A program made the translations under genes and the position numbers. From Eoetvoesiella caeni (lineage in GTDB: Bacteria > Pseudomonadota > Gammaproteobacteria > Burkholderiales > Burkholderiaceae_B): a stretch of 64,000 nucleotides of DNA. This document shows, piece by piece, positions 36,513-46,391 of the stretch; positions within the stretch are counted from its first letter, which is position 1; every line of letters starts with the position of its first letter. Where the stretch lies: assembly GCF_003315175.1 (NCBI RefSeq), contig NZ_QNRQ01000002.1:559145-623144 (forward strand), read 5' to 3'. The notes under the pieces are model-generated. The model saw only the letters and a list, made by a program, of their open reading frames with translations, did not search any database and had not been told where the DNA came from.

Positions 36513-37109
36513 ATGAAGAATACCGCCCCTTCGGTTGCTGCGCGCGCCGCGAAAAAGCCTGGCAAGCCGAAAGCACCGCGCACGGCGGGCCCGGATTCGG
36601 GCTTCGTGCCCTCCGGCCTGGACCTGGAAAATTATGTGCCCGCTTATCTCACGTTTGTGACGACCAAGCTGGCCTCGGGGGCGGCTTCGACCTATCGCAA
36701 GCACTTCGACGTGGGCATAGAGATCTGGCGCGTGCTGGTCATGCTGGCGCTGGAAGAAAAAGTATCGGTCAATATGGTGTGCAAGCTCATCGGCATGGAC
36801 AAGGGCTCGGTAAGCCGCTGCTTTAAAAGCATGTACGAAAAAGGCTTGGTGACCTTTTCCAGCGACCCCAGGGATGGCCGGGTGCGCTACGCCACGCTGA
36901 CACCGGCCGGACGCGAAAAGCATGATCAGATCCAGGGCGTGGCGCTGGAGCGCCAGCGGGCGCTGCTGTCGTGCATCACGCCGGGCGAGGCCGAAATTTT
37001 GATTAAACTGCTGCATCGCCTGCACGGCAACCTGCCCGAGGTCGAGAAAGCGACGCGCGCATACGTGCACAAGCATGTCGAAGACACAGGCGCGCAGCAG
37101 GTCAAATAA
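36513..37109 (+). CDS. MarR family transcriptional regulator
   Basis: The 198-residue protein has a winged helix-turn-helix of the MarR type: VSVNMVCKLIGMDKGSVSRCFKSMYEKGLVTFSSDPRDGRVRYATLTPAGREK includes the recognition helix and the wing DPRDGR. The N-terminal extension of 35 residues is basic. The start is the ATG at 36513, not the in-frame codon at 36441. It lies between ferredoxin and reductase genes on the same strand, so it is made with the system it probably controls; its likely site is the 30-bp palindrome at 29979. Confidence 0.9.
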   Translation: MKNTAPSVAARAAKKPGKPKAPRTAGPDSGFVPSGLDLENYVPAYLTFVTTKLASGAASTYRKHFDVGIEIWRVLVMLALEEKVSVNMVCKLIGMDKGSVSRCFKSMYEKGLVTFSSDPRDGRVRYATLTPAGREKHDQIQGVALERQRALLSCITPGEAEILIKLLHRLHGNLPEVEKATRAYVHKHVEDTGAQQVK

Positions 37110-37125
37110 AGAACTAAGGAATATT

Positions 37126-38349
37126 GTGGCAAAGAAGATTGTAGTAGTGGGCAGCGGCCATGCGGGAGCGCAGTTTTGCGCCAGCGTCATCGAATCCAAG
37201 GAAGATGTGCAGTTGGTGCTGGTCGGAGACGAAGCGCATTTGCCCTACCAGCGCCCGCCCTTGTCCAAGACCTACCTGAAAGACCCCCAGCCCGAAGCCG
37301 CGCTATTGCGGGCGGCCAGTTTCTATTCCGACAACAACACCGCACTGCAACTGGCCAGCAAGGCGGTCGACATCGACCGTCAGGGCAAGACCATCGGCCT
37401 GGCATCTGGCGAACGCCTTGCATACGACTGCCTGGTCCTGGCCATGGGCACCCGGGCTCGCACCTTGCCGCTGTTCGAAGGCGGCTACGACAATGTATTT
37501 ACCTTGCGCACGCTGGATGACGCGCAGCGCCTGCGCGGCCGGCTGCAGGCCGCGCAAAATGTCCTGGTGATCGGCGGCGGCTTCATTGGGCTGGAAATTG
37601 CCGCCACCTCGGCGCAACTGGGCAAGGCAGTGACCCTGCTCGAAGCCGCGCCGCGGCTGCTGGGGCGCTCGTCGTCGCCTGAAATCTCGTCCTATCTGCT
37701 GGAAAAGCACCGCGCGACTGGCGTCGATATCCGGCTTCAAACCGCTGCGGACCGCATCGACGTGGCGGACAACAGCGTCCAGGGCGTCTGGGTTGGAGAA
37801 GATTACCTGCCCGCGGACATGGTCATCGTCGGCATCGGCGCTGTGCCCAACGACGAACTGGCGCGCCAGGCAGGCCTGGAGTGCGACAACGGCGTGGTGG
37901 TCGATGCTTACATGCGTACCAGCGACCCGGACATCCTGGCCATCGGCGATTGCACTGCCTTTCCCTCAGCGGCACTGGGCCGGCGCATCCGGCTTGAGTC
38001 CGTACAGAATGCCAACGACCAGGCGCGTTGCGCGGCGCTTACCGTTGCCGGCAAGCCCCAGGCCTATGCCGCCTTGCCGTGGTTTTGGTCCGACCAGGGC
38101 GCGGTGCGTATCCAGATTGCCGGTGTGCCCGAGCAGGACCATAAGCGTGTGGTTCGCGGCGACCCCGCCCAGGATAAATTCTCTGTGCTGTATTTCAAGG
38201 GCGATATCCTGACGTCGGCCGAAAGCATCAATTCAGCGGCCGACCATATCGCCGCCCGCAAGCTGATCACCTTGGGCACGGCCATTACACCCGCCCAGGC
38301 AGCCGATGCCGGCGTGCCGTTAAAAGACTTGATGAACAAGCCGGCATAA
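37126..38349 (+). CDS. NAD(P)H-dependent ferredoxin reductase (putidaredoxin reductase-like)
   Basis: The 407-residue flavoprotein has an N-terminal FAD motif GSGHAGAQ, an NAD(P)-binding motif GGGFIGLEIA, a second FAD motif in DILAIGDCTAFP and the reductase C-terminal domain. The GTG start at 37126 is five bases after AAGGA; the frame continues upstream into the MarR gene. It completes the class I P450 chain NAD(P)H -> FAD protein -> ferredoxin -> P450. Confidence 0.93.
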   Translation: MAKKIVVVGSGHAGAQFCASVIESKEDVQLVLVGDEAHLPYQRPPLSKTYLKDPQPEAALLRAASFYSDNNTALQLASKAVDIDRQGKTIGLASGERLAYDCLVLAMGTRARTLPLFEGGYDNVFTLRTLDDAQRLRGRLQAAQNVLVIGGGFIGLEIAATSAQLGKAVTLLEAAPRLLGRSSSPEISSYLLEKHRATGVDIRLQTAADRIDVADNSVQGVWVGEDYLPADMVIVGIGAVPNDELARQAGLECDNGVVVDAYMRTSDPDILAIGDCTAFPSAALGRRIRLESVQNANDQARCAALTVAGKPQAYAALPWFWSDQGAVRIQIAGVPEQDHKRVVRGDPAQDKFSVLYFKGDILTSAESINSAADHIAARKLITLGTAITPAQAADAGVPLKDLMNKPA

Positions 38350-38365
38350 GCGGGGCGGGCGCCTG

Positions 38366-39601
38366 TCAGCTTTTTGCGTCCGCCTTGATGTAGCCTGCGC
38401 GCCCGGCCCCCATGCCGAAGATGCCGCCGCCAATAATAAAGGCGGCAAACAACAGGGCAACGCCGTTCCAGTCGCCTGTAAGCTCGTGCAGCAGCCCCAG
38501 CGCAAACGGGCCCACGGCGGCAATGGCGTAGCCCACGCCCTGGGCCATGCCCGACAATGCGGCCGCCACTTGCGGATTGGGCGAGCGCAGCACCAGCAGC
38601 GCCAGCGCAATGCTGAATACGCCGCCCAGGCCCAGGCCAAGCACAATGGACCAAACCCATACTTGCGCAAGCGGCGCGTAAATGAGGCCCATCATGCCGC
38701 TTAGCGACATGGTCAGCATCAGGACGATGGTGCTGCGCTGATCACGTCCCCGGGTTGCCATCCATGGGGCCAGCATCGAGCTGATAAGCTGGATTCCAAG
38801 AGAAATTGACAGTACCAGGCCGGCGGTGACCTGATTCAGGCCGCGATCGATAAGAATAAAGGGCAGCCACCCGAATACGCAGTACGCCACGGCCGATTGC
38901 AGGCCCATGAACAGCGTGACCTGCCAGGCCAGCAGGCTGGAACGCAGGCGGGGAGTCCGGCTGTACCGGCGCTCTTGCTGCGGCTGCCGGGGCGGAATAT
39001 GCGGGCGCCAGACAAGGGCGGAAAGCAGGGCGGGTACCAGCCAGAAAGCCATAGCCCAGCGCCAGCTGCTGCCCGGAATGTTCTGCAAAGGCACTGTCGC
39101 GCCCGCTGCAATGGCCGCGCCCAGGCATAAAGCGGTGGAGTACAGGCTCATCATTACGCCGGCCTTGGACGGAAAATGATCTTTGATGATGCTGGGCAAT
39201 AAAACCATAATGACGCTGATGCTGGCGCCTGAAATAAATGTGCCGGCAAAGAGCCCGGTAATGCCGAACAGGCTGCGCACGGCAATGCCCGCAGCCAGAA
39301 CGAGCAGGGCCCACAGGATCAGGCGTTCGGCCGGCCAGTAGCGCAGCAGCCGGGGCACAAACGGGGCAAAGCCTGCGAAGCACAGGATGGGCAAGGTAAT
39401 CAGCAGACCGCTGCCTGAACCCGAGAGGTCCAGGCTGGCCTGGACCGAATCCAGTACCGGCCCCAGGCTGATCAGAACGGGCCGCAGGTTGGCCGCCACG
39501 AAAAAGAGCGCCAAAATAAGCATAAGCTTGGGGCGCAAGGACCGGGACGCAGCGGCAGAAGCCGGCGGACGGGCGGCATTTTTTTGCTGATTACTTTGCA
39601 T
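38366..39601 (-). CDS. MFS transporter, CynX/NimT family
   Basis: The 411-residue membrane protein has 12 predicted transmembrane segments and the family stretch AANLRPVLISLGPVL near residues 36-50, typical of CynX/NimT carriers related to cyanate and 2-nitroimidazole transport. Substrate unknown. It converges on the ferredoxin reductase gene with a 16-base gap. It shares its 5' region with the divergent MFS gene at 39769. Confidence 0.9.
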   Translation of the reverse strand: MQSNQQKNAARPPASAAASRSLRPKLMLILALFFVAANLRPVLISLGPVLDSVQASLDLSGSGSGLLITLPILCFAGFAPFVPRLLRYWPAERLILWALLVLAAGIAVRSLFGITGLFAGTFISGASISVIMVLLPSIIKDHFPSKAGVMMSLYSTALCLGAAIAAGATVPLQNIPGSSWRWAMAFWLVPALLSALVWRPHIPPRQPQQERRYSRTPRLRSSLLAWQVTLFMGLQSAVAYCVFGWLPFILIDRGLNQVTAGLVLSISLGIQLISSMLAPWMATRGRDQRSTIVLMLTMSLSGMMGLIYAPLAQVWVWSIVLGLGLGGVFSIALALLVLRSPNPQVAAALSGMAQGVGYAIAAVGPFALGLLHELTGDWNGVALLFAAFIIGGGIFGMGAGRAGYIKADAKS

Positions 39602-39768
39602 GATAATTGTTAGTGTACTTAGATTGCTGGCATTACGTTACAGTGTGCCACAAGATAATCGCCGCTGGCGTGCCTGCGCCGCCGCTTTGCGGCGTCGGGG
39701 TGCCGGGCCAGACAAGCGTTGCGGCTCTCATGATCTAATCCTTCAATTGCATCAGACAGTGAATACCG

Positions 39769-40983
39769 ATGAACAGCATTACTTCAGCCGCCAGATCCAC
39801 CAGCACCCACGGCAATCGCGTCGCCTACCTTGTGGTGGCGGCGGGCATGAGCGCGGCCCTGCATATCTGGAAGCTGCCCCCCGCTTTGCCCGAACTGCAA
39901 AAAGAAATGGGCCTGTCCCTGGTCGAATCGGGCTTCCTGCTGTCTTTGGTGCAGTTGGCCGGCATGACGCTGGGCTTGCTGATGGGTCTGTTCGCCGAAA
40001 AAATCGGTTTGCGCCGCTGTGTTGTCGTCGGGCTTGCGTTATTGGGCGCGGCATCGGCATTGGGTACCGTTGTTCATGACAAGAATGCGCTGTTGCTGTT
40101 TCGCGCGCTGGAAGGTTGCGGCTTTCTTATGGTTACGTTGCCAGGGCCCGCCCTTATTCGGCGCCTTGTCGAATCTTCGCACCTGAGCCGCATAATGGGC
40201 CTTTGGGGCACTTATATGCCCATAGGCACGGTCATTATTCTGTTGGCCGGCTCCTGGATATTAAGCGTGAGCAATTGGCGCATGTTATGGCTGCTGCTTG
40301 CCGGCGTCTCGTTCTTGATGCTGGCGGCGGTGGTTCGCTGGATCCCTTCCGATCCGCCCCGTGCCGCTGTTCAACCGGCCGATAAACAGAAGAACTCGGC
40401 GATGGCCATTATCAAGACCACACTGGCGTCCGGCAATGTCTGGCTGGTGGCGCTTAGCTTTGGCGCATATTCGGGCCAGTGGACTGCTGTAATCGGCTTT
40501 TTGCCTTCCATCTATGTAGCGGCCGGCATTTCGGGCACGACCGCCGGTGCGCTGACCGCCATCGTGGCCGGCGCCAACGCCGTCGGCAATGTGGCCGCCG
40601 GCCGCCTGCTGCATCGCGGGGTTCGGCCCAAGGTTCTGTTGTGTACCGGCTTCGCGGTCATGGCCCTGGGCGCGCTCTATGCTTTTGGCCTGAATCCATC
40701 CGCTACCGGCAAGTTCATCGCGGTGCTGCTCTTTTCGGGCGTGGGCGGCCTGGTGCCCACCACCTTGTTTCTATTGGCGATCAAGCTTGCGCCTTCAGTG
40801 CGCACCACATCCACTTCCATAGGATGGCTGCAGCAGTGTTCGGCCCTTGGCCAATTTTCCGGCCCGCCGGCCGTGGCCTGGGTGGTTACCGTGGCGGGCG
40901 GCTGGCAGTGGACCTGGGTCGCGACGGGCGCATGCGCCTTGGCCGGTATTGGCATGGCGCTGCTTCTGGGCCGAAAAACATAA
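39769..40983 (+). CDS. MFS transporter
   Basis: The 404-residue membrane protein has 12 predicted segments and an MFS fold with the loop EKIGLRRCVVVGLALL between segments 2 and 3. It is distantly similar to the CynX/NimT carrier transcribed divergently, but they are not close paralogues. The first 18 residues are polar. Substrate cannot be predicted; export or uptake of an aromatic or nitrile-type compound is possible. Confidence 0.88.
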   Translation: MNSITSAARSTSTHGNRVAYLVVAAGMSAALHIWKLPPALPELQKEMGLSLVESGFLLSLVQLAGMTLGLLMGLFAEKIGLRRCVVVGLALLGAASALGTVVHDKNALLLFRALEGCGFLMVTLPGPALIRRLVESSHLSRIMGLWGTYMPIGTVIILLAGSWILSVSNWRMLWLLLAGVSFLMLAAVVRWIPSDPPRAAVQPADKQKNSAMAIIKTTLASGNVWLVALSFGAYSGQWTAVIGFLPSIYVAAGISGTTAGALTAIVAGANAVGNVAAGRLLHRGVRPKVLLCTGFAVMALGALYAFGLNPSATGKFIAVLLFSGVGGLVPTTLFLLAIKLAPSVRTTSTSIGWLQQCSALGQFSGPPAVAWVVTVAGGWQWTWVATGACALAGIGMALLLGRKT

Positions 40984-41019
40984 GCCCAGCCGTTTCGCCT
41001 GGACGCAGCCGCGTTATAA

Positions 41020-41148
41020 GCCAGGGGCGCCAAGGTTGTATTCCAGAAGATCAAGGACCCGGTCGTCGCCGCCGGCGGCGTCATGGACGACGTGGTCAAG
41101 ATGACCATATTCCTGACCCGAATCGGCAAAACGCGTCGTCAAGCCTAA
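41020..41148 (+). pseudogene. RidA (YjgF/UK114) family remnant
   Basis: The open stretch codes VVFQKIKDPVVAAGGVMDDV followed by VKMTIFLT, which is the middle of RidA, the enamine/imine deaminase. It has no start codon, an in-frame stop lies just upstream at 41017-41019, and the sequence leaves the family after FLTRIG. Both ends of the gene are missing, so it is a remnant of about 43 codons. RidA acts on reactive enamines. Confidence 0.75.
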
Positions 41149-41165
41149 GCGCGGAGGGTACGCAG

Positions 41166-42290
41166 CTATGCCAACCTATGCCGAAACAGCCACGCCGCCA
41201 GGGGCAGGGTGACGGCGGCGATGGCGATCAGTGGAAGAATGTCGCCGGCCAGGCTGCCCAGGCTTGCGCCTTCCAGATAAATGCGGTGCACCAGGTCGAT
41301 GCCGTAGCGCAGCGGATTGATCGAGGTCAGCCATTGCATGGCTCGCGGCATGTTCTGGACCGGAGTTGCCAGGCCCGAAAGCAGCATGAGCGGCATGATC
41401 AGTACAAAGGTATACAGCATGGCCTGCTGCATGGTGGACGACAGCGCAGAAATGGAAAGGCCGATACCCACGACGGCAATGGTGAACAGCAACAAGCCCG
41501 CATACAGCGAAAGCAGCGATCCGGCCATGGGAATACGAAACCAGAACATGGAAATCAGCAGGATGAACGTGGATTGAATCAGTCCGACCAGGATGGGCGG
41601 CACAGCCTTGCCGACCATGATTTGCGTGGGCGTATAAGGGGCGACCAGGAGCTGGTCGAACGTGCCTTGTTCGCGTTCGCGCGCAACCGACAAGGCGGAC
41701 AGCATCAGCGTCTGGATCATGCTGAGCGCGGCGATGAGCGCAGGCAGCATGAACCAGCGCGTGTCCAGATTGGGGTTGTACCAGGCGCGCGTTTCAATGG
41801 CCAATGCGGGGCCGTGCGCTTCATGCATACGGCGCCATTGCGTATTGAATTGATCGATGATGCCTGCCAGGTAGGCCCGGGCGCTATTGGCGGTGGCCGA
41901 GTTGCGGGCATCAATAATGACTTGCACCGGGGCCGGCTGCCCGGCGTGCAGCAGTTGTTCGAAGCGGGGGCCGATATGAATGACGGCCAGGACCCTTTGC
42001 GTGTCGATCACGTCGGCGATATCGGCTTCATTGCGTAGTGTGGCGCGGCGCTCGAATACGCCCGAGGCGTCCAGGCGCGCAACCAGCTGGGTTGACGCCG
42101 CGCTGTGGCTTTGGTCCAGCAAGGCATAGGACGCATGTTTGAGGTCGTAGGTGGCGGCGTAGCCGAAGATCAGCGACTCCACGATGACCGGCACCAGCAG
42201 CAGGGCGCGATTGGCCGGGTCCTTCAGGATGATCAGCAGTTCCTTGCGAAAAATATTCAACATGCGGGCGGCGAGGGCGGCGATGTTCAT
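41166..42290 (-). CDS. ybhR: ABC-2 type transporter permease (YbhR type)
   Basis: The 374-residue permease has one N-terminal and five C-terminal membrane segments separated by a large periplasmic domain, as in YbhR/YhhJ, and the LVAPYTPTQIMVGKAVPPILVGL signature. It is last in the efflux operon and overlaps the second permease gene by four bases. With YbhS- and YbhF-type proteins and the HlyD protein it should export hydrophobic compounds. Confidence 0.9.
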   Translation of the reverse strand: MNIAALAARMLNIFRKELLIILKDPANRALLLVPVIVESLIFGYAATYDLKHASYALLDQSHSAASTQLVARLDASGVFERRATLRNEADIADVIDTQRVLAVIHIGPRFEQLLHAGQPAPVQVIIDARNSATANSARAYLAGIIDQFNTQWRRMHEAHGPALAIETRAWYNPNLDTRWFMLPALIAALSMIQTLMLSALSVAREREQGTFDQLLVAPYTPTQIMVGKAVPPILVGLIQSTFILLISMFWFRIPMAGSLLSLYAGLLLFTIAVVGIGLSISALSSTMQQAMLYTFVLIMPLMLLSGLATPVQNMPRAMQWLTSINPLRYGIDLVHRIYLEGASLGSLAGDILPLIAIAAVTLPLAAWLFRHRLA

Positions 42291-43426
42291 TCAAGACTCT
42301 TGCGGGTTTTGGCGCGAGCCAGGGCCATGAGGACGGCCGCATACAGCAGCAGTATGGCGCAGTTGCGAAGAATCAACGGCCAGATGTCGCCGGCCAGGAA
42401 CAGGCTTTTCAACAGTTCCAGGTAATAGGTGGCGGGCAAGGCATGGCCCAGTGCGCGCACAACCGCGGGCATATTGCGCAGGTCGAACAGAAAGCCCGAC
42501 AGCATAAGGGCGGGCAGGAAACTGATGATCAGGGCAAGCTGGCTGGCCATGAACTGGTTTTTGGTAACGGAAGAAATAAGCAGGCCAAGGCCAAGCGCAA
42601 CCAGCAGATAAAGCACCGAGCTGGCAAAAAGAATGGCAAGAGAGCCGTAGATGGGTAAATGGAACAGGAATTTGGCCGCCAGCACGCACAGGAAAAGGCC
42701 GATCATGCCGACGCAGAAATAGGGAATGATTTTGGCAAGCAGAATTTCCATGGGGCGCACAGGGGTGACGAACAGCGACTCCAGCGTGCCGCGTTCCCAC
42801 TCGCGCGCCATGACCAGTGCGGTCAGGAAGGCGCCTACCAGCGTGGCAATCAGTACGATCAGGCCGGGCACCAGGAACCAGGTGCTGGTGTTGGCGGCGT
42901 TGAACCACAGGCGCGCTTCCATGGTGGCAATGCCCGCCGGTGAAGATGCGCCGCCCTGGCGATCATCCAGGCGCGCTTGTTCAAGCGCCAGCGCGCCTTC
43001 GATATAGCCTTGTATCGTGCGGGCCCGGTTGGCATCGCTGCCGTGCACGATAAGCTGGATACGCCCCTGGCCCAATGCCAGCTGCCGCGAAAAATCCGCG
43101 GGCAGGTGGACGATGGCGTCGACCTGACGCTGTTCCATCAGCTTTTCCGCTTCCTGCATATTCTTGGTTATAAGCGGTGCGATATAGGGCGACAGCAGCA
43201 AGCCCGATACGGCATCGCGGGCCGTGGGCGAGTCGTCTTGCATAACGACGGCGACCGGTGCATTTTTTACATCGAAGCTCAGGCCATAGCCGAAAATAAG
43301 TATCAGCACGATCGGCAGGCCCAGCCCTATCAACAGATTGCTGCGGTCGCGCAGCAGCTGGCGTGTTTCTTTCAGCGTCAACGCCTGCAGCCGCCGCCAA
43401 AAGCCATTGCGCTTGGCAGCTGTCAT
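42287..43426 (-). CDS. ybhS: ABC-2 type transporter permease (YbhS type)
   Basis: The 379-residue permease has the same layout as its partner: an N-terminal membrane helix with IFGYGLSFDVKNAPVAVV, a periplasmic domain and five C-terminal helices. The conserved ALVMAREWERGTLESLFVTPVRPMEILLAKI segment is present. It overlaps both neighbours by four bases and presumably pairs with the YbhR-like protein. Confidence 0.9.
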   Translation of the reverse strand: MTAAKRNGFWRRLQALTLKETRQLLRDRSNLLIGLGLPIVLILIFGYGLSFDVKNAPVAVVMQDDSPTARDAVSGLLLSPYIAPLITKNMQEAEKLMEQRQVDAIVHLPADFSRQLALGQGRIQLIVHGSDANRARTIQGYIEGALALEQARLDDRQGGASSPAGIATMEARLWFNAANTSTWFLVPGLIVLIATLVGAFLTALVMAREWERGTLESLFVTPVRPMEILLAKIIPYFCVGMIGLFLCVLAAKFLFHLPIYGSLAILFASSVLYLLVALGLGLLISSVTKNQFMASQLALIISFLPALMLSGFLFDLRNMPAVVRALGHALPATYYLELLKSLFLAGDIWPLILRNCAILLLYAAVLMALARAKTRKSLE

Positions 43427-45249
43427 GATGCGCCTTCTTCCGCTGCCGCGGTGGACGGGTGGGCTGTACCGGAAGCGTCTTCATCGGCGTCCTGCCTGCG
43501 TGCGCGTTCGACGATATCTATGAAGGCCTGCTCCATCGTGATCTGAGCACCCTGGGCGTTGCCGGCCTGCCGGCGGATTTCCAGCGGCGTGCCCATGGCA
43601 AGAATACGGCCGGCGTCCTGAATGACGACGCGGTCGCAGTATTCCGCTTCTTCCATGAAGTGCGTGGTGATGACAACGGTCGTGCCCTGTTCGGCCAGGG
43701 CGGTAATGCGCCGCCAGAATTCGCGGCGTGCCAGCGGGTCGGCGCCGCTGGTTGGCTCGTCGAGAAACAGGATGTCGGGCTCATGCAATAAACCCGCAGC
43801 CATGGCCAGGCGCTGCTTGAAGCCTCCCGGCAATTGGCCAGCGGCGGCGCGGCTGTGCTCGCGCAGCTGGAATTGATCCATGGCCGCTTCAATGCGCTCG
43901 CGCAGGCGTTTGCCATACAGGCCGTATGCGCCGCCGAAGAACACCAGGTTTTCCTGGACCGACAGGTTGCCGTACAGGGCAAACCGCTGTGCGACATAGC
44001 CGATTTTTAGGCGGGCCTGGGCGCCAGCCGTGCGCAGGTTGTTGCCGGCCACTTTGAGCTCGCCGCTGGTGGCGGGAAGCAACCCGCAAAGCATGCGGAA
44101 AGTGGTGGTCTTGCCCGCGCCGTTAGGGCCGAGCAGGCCGAAGATTTCACCGCGCCGCACGTTGAACGTGGTGTTGTCCACGGCAACGAAGTCGCCGAAC
44201 TTGCGCACCAGATTCTTGACTTCAATGACGGTGTCGCCAGCGGCGTGCTCCGCTGGCGCACGTTCGGACGCCGGGGCAGGGGCGTGAGGCCGTGCATCTG
44301 GCTGGCCTTGTGTGCGCAGCATCACCATAAAGCCATCTTCGAGTGTCGGCGGGGTGCTCGTATGGCTGGCATGATCGAGTACGGCGGCAAGCGCGGGGTC
44401 GCCCTGTTGCACGGCGCGGGCAGAGCGGATGAAATGAACCTGACCTGCGCGCGGGACGGCATCCAGCGTTTCTGGCGCGTCCAGTAGCCGGACTTGCAGG
44501 CTGCGGGCCGGCTGGTTCGGCGCGGGCGTGGCCAGGAAGCACAGACCGCCGGCTTTTTGGCTGATGGTTTGCGGCGCGCCCTGGGCCAGGAGCTGACCCT
44601 GATGCAGCACCACGACATGGGAACAGCGCGCGGCTTCGTCCAGATACGACGTGCTGATCAGCACGGCCAGGCCTTCCTTCTGCACCAGGTGCTCCAGGAT
44701 TTCCCACAGATCTCGCCGCGACAAGGGGTCGACCCCGGCGGTCGGCTCATCAAGCAAAAGCAGCTCGGGCGAACGCACCAGCGTGCACGCCAGGCCGAGC
44801 TTTTGTTTCATGCCGCCCGAAAGCTTCCCCGCCAGGCGTCCGGTGAAACGGCCCAGATCGGTCATTTCCATCAGGCGCGCATAGCGCGGCCCTCGTTCGT
44901 TGCGCGGCACGCCGTGCAGGTCGGCGTAGAGATCGAGGTTCTCTTGCACGCTCAGGTCGTCGTACAGGCCAAAGCGCTGGGGCATATAGCTGATGCGGTC
45001 TTGTACGGACTGGGGGTGGGCGGCCACATCAAGCCCAAATACGCTCAATTCGCCATGGCTGGCGTGCATGAGGCCGGCCGCCAGGCGCAACATGGTGGTT
45101 TTGCCGGCGGCGTCGGGACCCACCAGCGCACTCAGGGCGCTCGCTTGCGCCTCGAACGAGACATCGTCCAACGCGGTTTGTCGCAAGCCCTTGGCCAGAA
45201 AATGCTTGCTCAGGCCGCGCGCCGAAAGGGCCGGGGCTGGCGAGTTCAT
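43423..45249 (-). CDS. ybhF: ABC transporter ATP-binding protein with two nucleotide-binding domains (YbhF type)
   Basis: The 608-residue protein is two ATPases fused in tandem. The first Walker A is GPDAAGKTT and the second GPNGAGKTT; signatures LSGGMKQKLGLA and LPGGFKQRLAMA and Walker B motifs LLLLDEPTAGVD and ILFLDEPTSGAD are seen in each half. The halves are joined by a Pro/Ala-rich linker around residues 310-335. It energises the two ABC-2 permeases and overlaps both neighbours by four bases. Confidence 0.93.
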   Translation of the reverse strand: MNSPAPALSARGLSKHFLAKGLRQTALDDVSFEAQASALSALVGPDAAGKTTMLRLAAGLMHASHGELSVFGLDVAAHPQSVQDRISYMPQRFGLYDDLSVQENLDLYADLHGVPRNERGPRYARLMEMTDLGRFTGRLAGKLSGGMKQKLGLACTLVRSPELLLLDEPTAGVDPLSRRDLWEILEHLVQKEGLAVLISTSYLDEAARCSHVVVLHQGQLLAQGAPQTISQKAGGLCFLATPAPNQPARSLQVRLLDAPETLDAVPRAGQVHFIRSARAVQQGDPALAAVLDHASHTSTPPTLEDGFMVMLRTQGQPDARPHAPAPASERAPAEHAAGDTVIEVKNLVRKFGDFVAVDNTTFNVRRGEIFGLLGPNGAGKTTTFRMLCGLLPATSGELKVAGNNLRTAGAQARLKIGYVAQRFALYGNLSVQENLVFFGGAYGLYGKRLRERIEAAMDQFQLREHSRAAAGQLPGGFKQRLAMAAGLLHEPDILFLDEPTSGADPLARREFWRRITALAEQGTTVVITTHFMEEAEYCDRVVIQDAGRILAMGTPLEIRRQAGNAQGAQITMEQAFIDIVERARRQDADEDASGTAHPSTAAAEEGAS

Positions 45250-46301
45250 GGCCGCTGCGATCCGGGCGTTGAGGGCGCGGCCGCGCCATCCGCGTCCTTG
45301 CCGGTCATGGACAGGCTTACGGTTACGGGCATGCCGAGCCGCAGGCGATTATCCGGATCATCGACATTGATGCGGATTTCGTAGACCAGGCTGGTGCGCA
45401 GGTCTTCGGTCTGGACCGTTTTGGGGGTGAACTCGGCAACCGAAGAGATATAGCCCACCCGCCCCGGCAAGGCCTGTTCGGGATGGCTGTCGGTTAGCAC
45501 CTGGGCCGCCTGCCCCGGTTGTACGTTGCCAAGCTCGGTTTCGGGAATATAGGCGCGTACCCATTTCGGGCTGGTCAATGCCAGGGTATAGGCGGGGCGT
45601 TGCGGCGAAGCCATGTCGCCCGGCTCGAGCAGGCGGCTGCGTACTGTTGCATCGGCCGGCGCCTTGAGCTTGGCGTCGGCCAGTTGCTGGCGGACCAGGG
45701 CCAGGTCGGCCTGCGCGGCGGCCAATTGAGCCCGGGCCTGGCCGATAGCCTCTTGGCGAGGGCCGGCGATGGCCAGTTCCAGGGCCTTGTTGGCTCGGTT
45801 TAACTGGGCCAGTGCGACGGCTTGGTCGGCGCGGGCGGCGTCCAGTTGTTCGCGGCTGACGGCCTGGCCTTTTGTGCGTGCCGTGGCATCGCGCAAACGT
45901 TGGTATTGCTGCCTGGCTTGATCCGCACGGGCCTGGGCGGCGGCGGTTTCGGCTCGCGCCTGGGCAATTTCTTCGGGCCGGCTGCCGGCCTCCAGGCTTT
46001 GCAACGCTTGTTGCTGGACGTTGGCCTGCGCTTGGGCCCGCGCCAGCCGCAGCGTGAGTACGGTCGTGTCCAGCGCGGCCAGCACCTGGTTGGCCTTGAT
46101 CTGGTCGCCTTCGGCAGCCAGCATCTGCTCTACCCGTTCGCTGGAATTGAAAGCCAGCGAGATCTGCCGCAGGTCGACGTTGCCGTACAAGATAAGGCTA
46201 TTAGGATTGGGCTTGACAGCAAGCAGCCACCAGGCCAGTGCGGCGGCGATGGCAAGAGCGGCGATAACGGCAAGGGCTACGACGGGCTTGGCTTTGTTCA
46301 T
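45246..46301 (-). CDS. HlyD family membrane fusion protein (YbhG type)
   Basis: The 351-residue protein has one N-terminal membrane helix, a lipoyl-type half (LILYGNVDLRQISLAF, ADGDQ-like loop), a long Ala/Gln-rich coiled coil (about residues 75-195) and the second half ending before AAPSTPGSQRP. It is the periplasmic adaptor of the efflux pump. It is first of four genes, each overlapping the next by four bases. A TetR gene lies just upstream. Confidence 0.92.
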   Translation of the reverse strand: MNKAKPVVALAVIAALAIAAALAWWLLAVKPNPNSLILYGNVDLRQISLAFNSSERVEQMLAAEGDQIKANQVLAALDTTVLTLRLARAQAQANVQQQALQSLEAGSRPEEIAQARAETAAAQARADQARQQYQRLRDATARTKGQAVSREQLDAARADQAVALAQLNRANKALELAIAGPRQEAIGQARAQLAAAQADLALVRQQLADAKLKAPADATVRSRLLEPGDMASPQRPAYTLALTSPKWVRAYIPETELGNVQPGQAAQVLTDSHPEQALPGRVGYISSVAEFTPKTVQTEDLRTSLVYEIRINVDDPDNRLRLGMPVTVSLSMTGKDADGAAAPSTPGSQRP

Positions 46302-46391
46302 GTGTACGCGCCTTTATGGATCGTTTCACATAGCTGGAAGGGCTTGTAAAGTGTAGCCCCTAATTGCAGCAATCGTGTGAGGCAATCGCGG

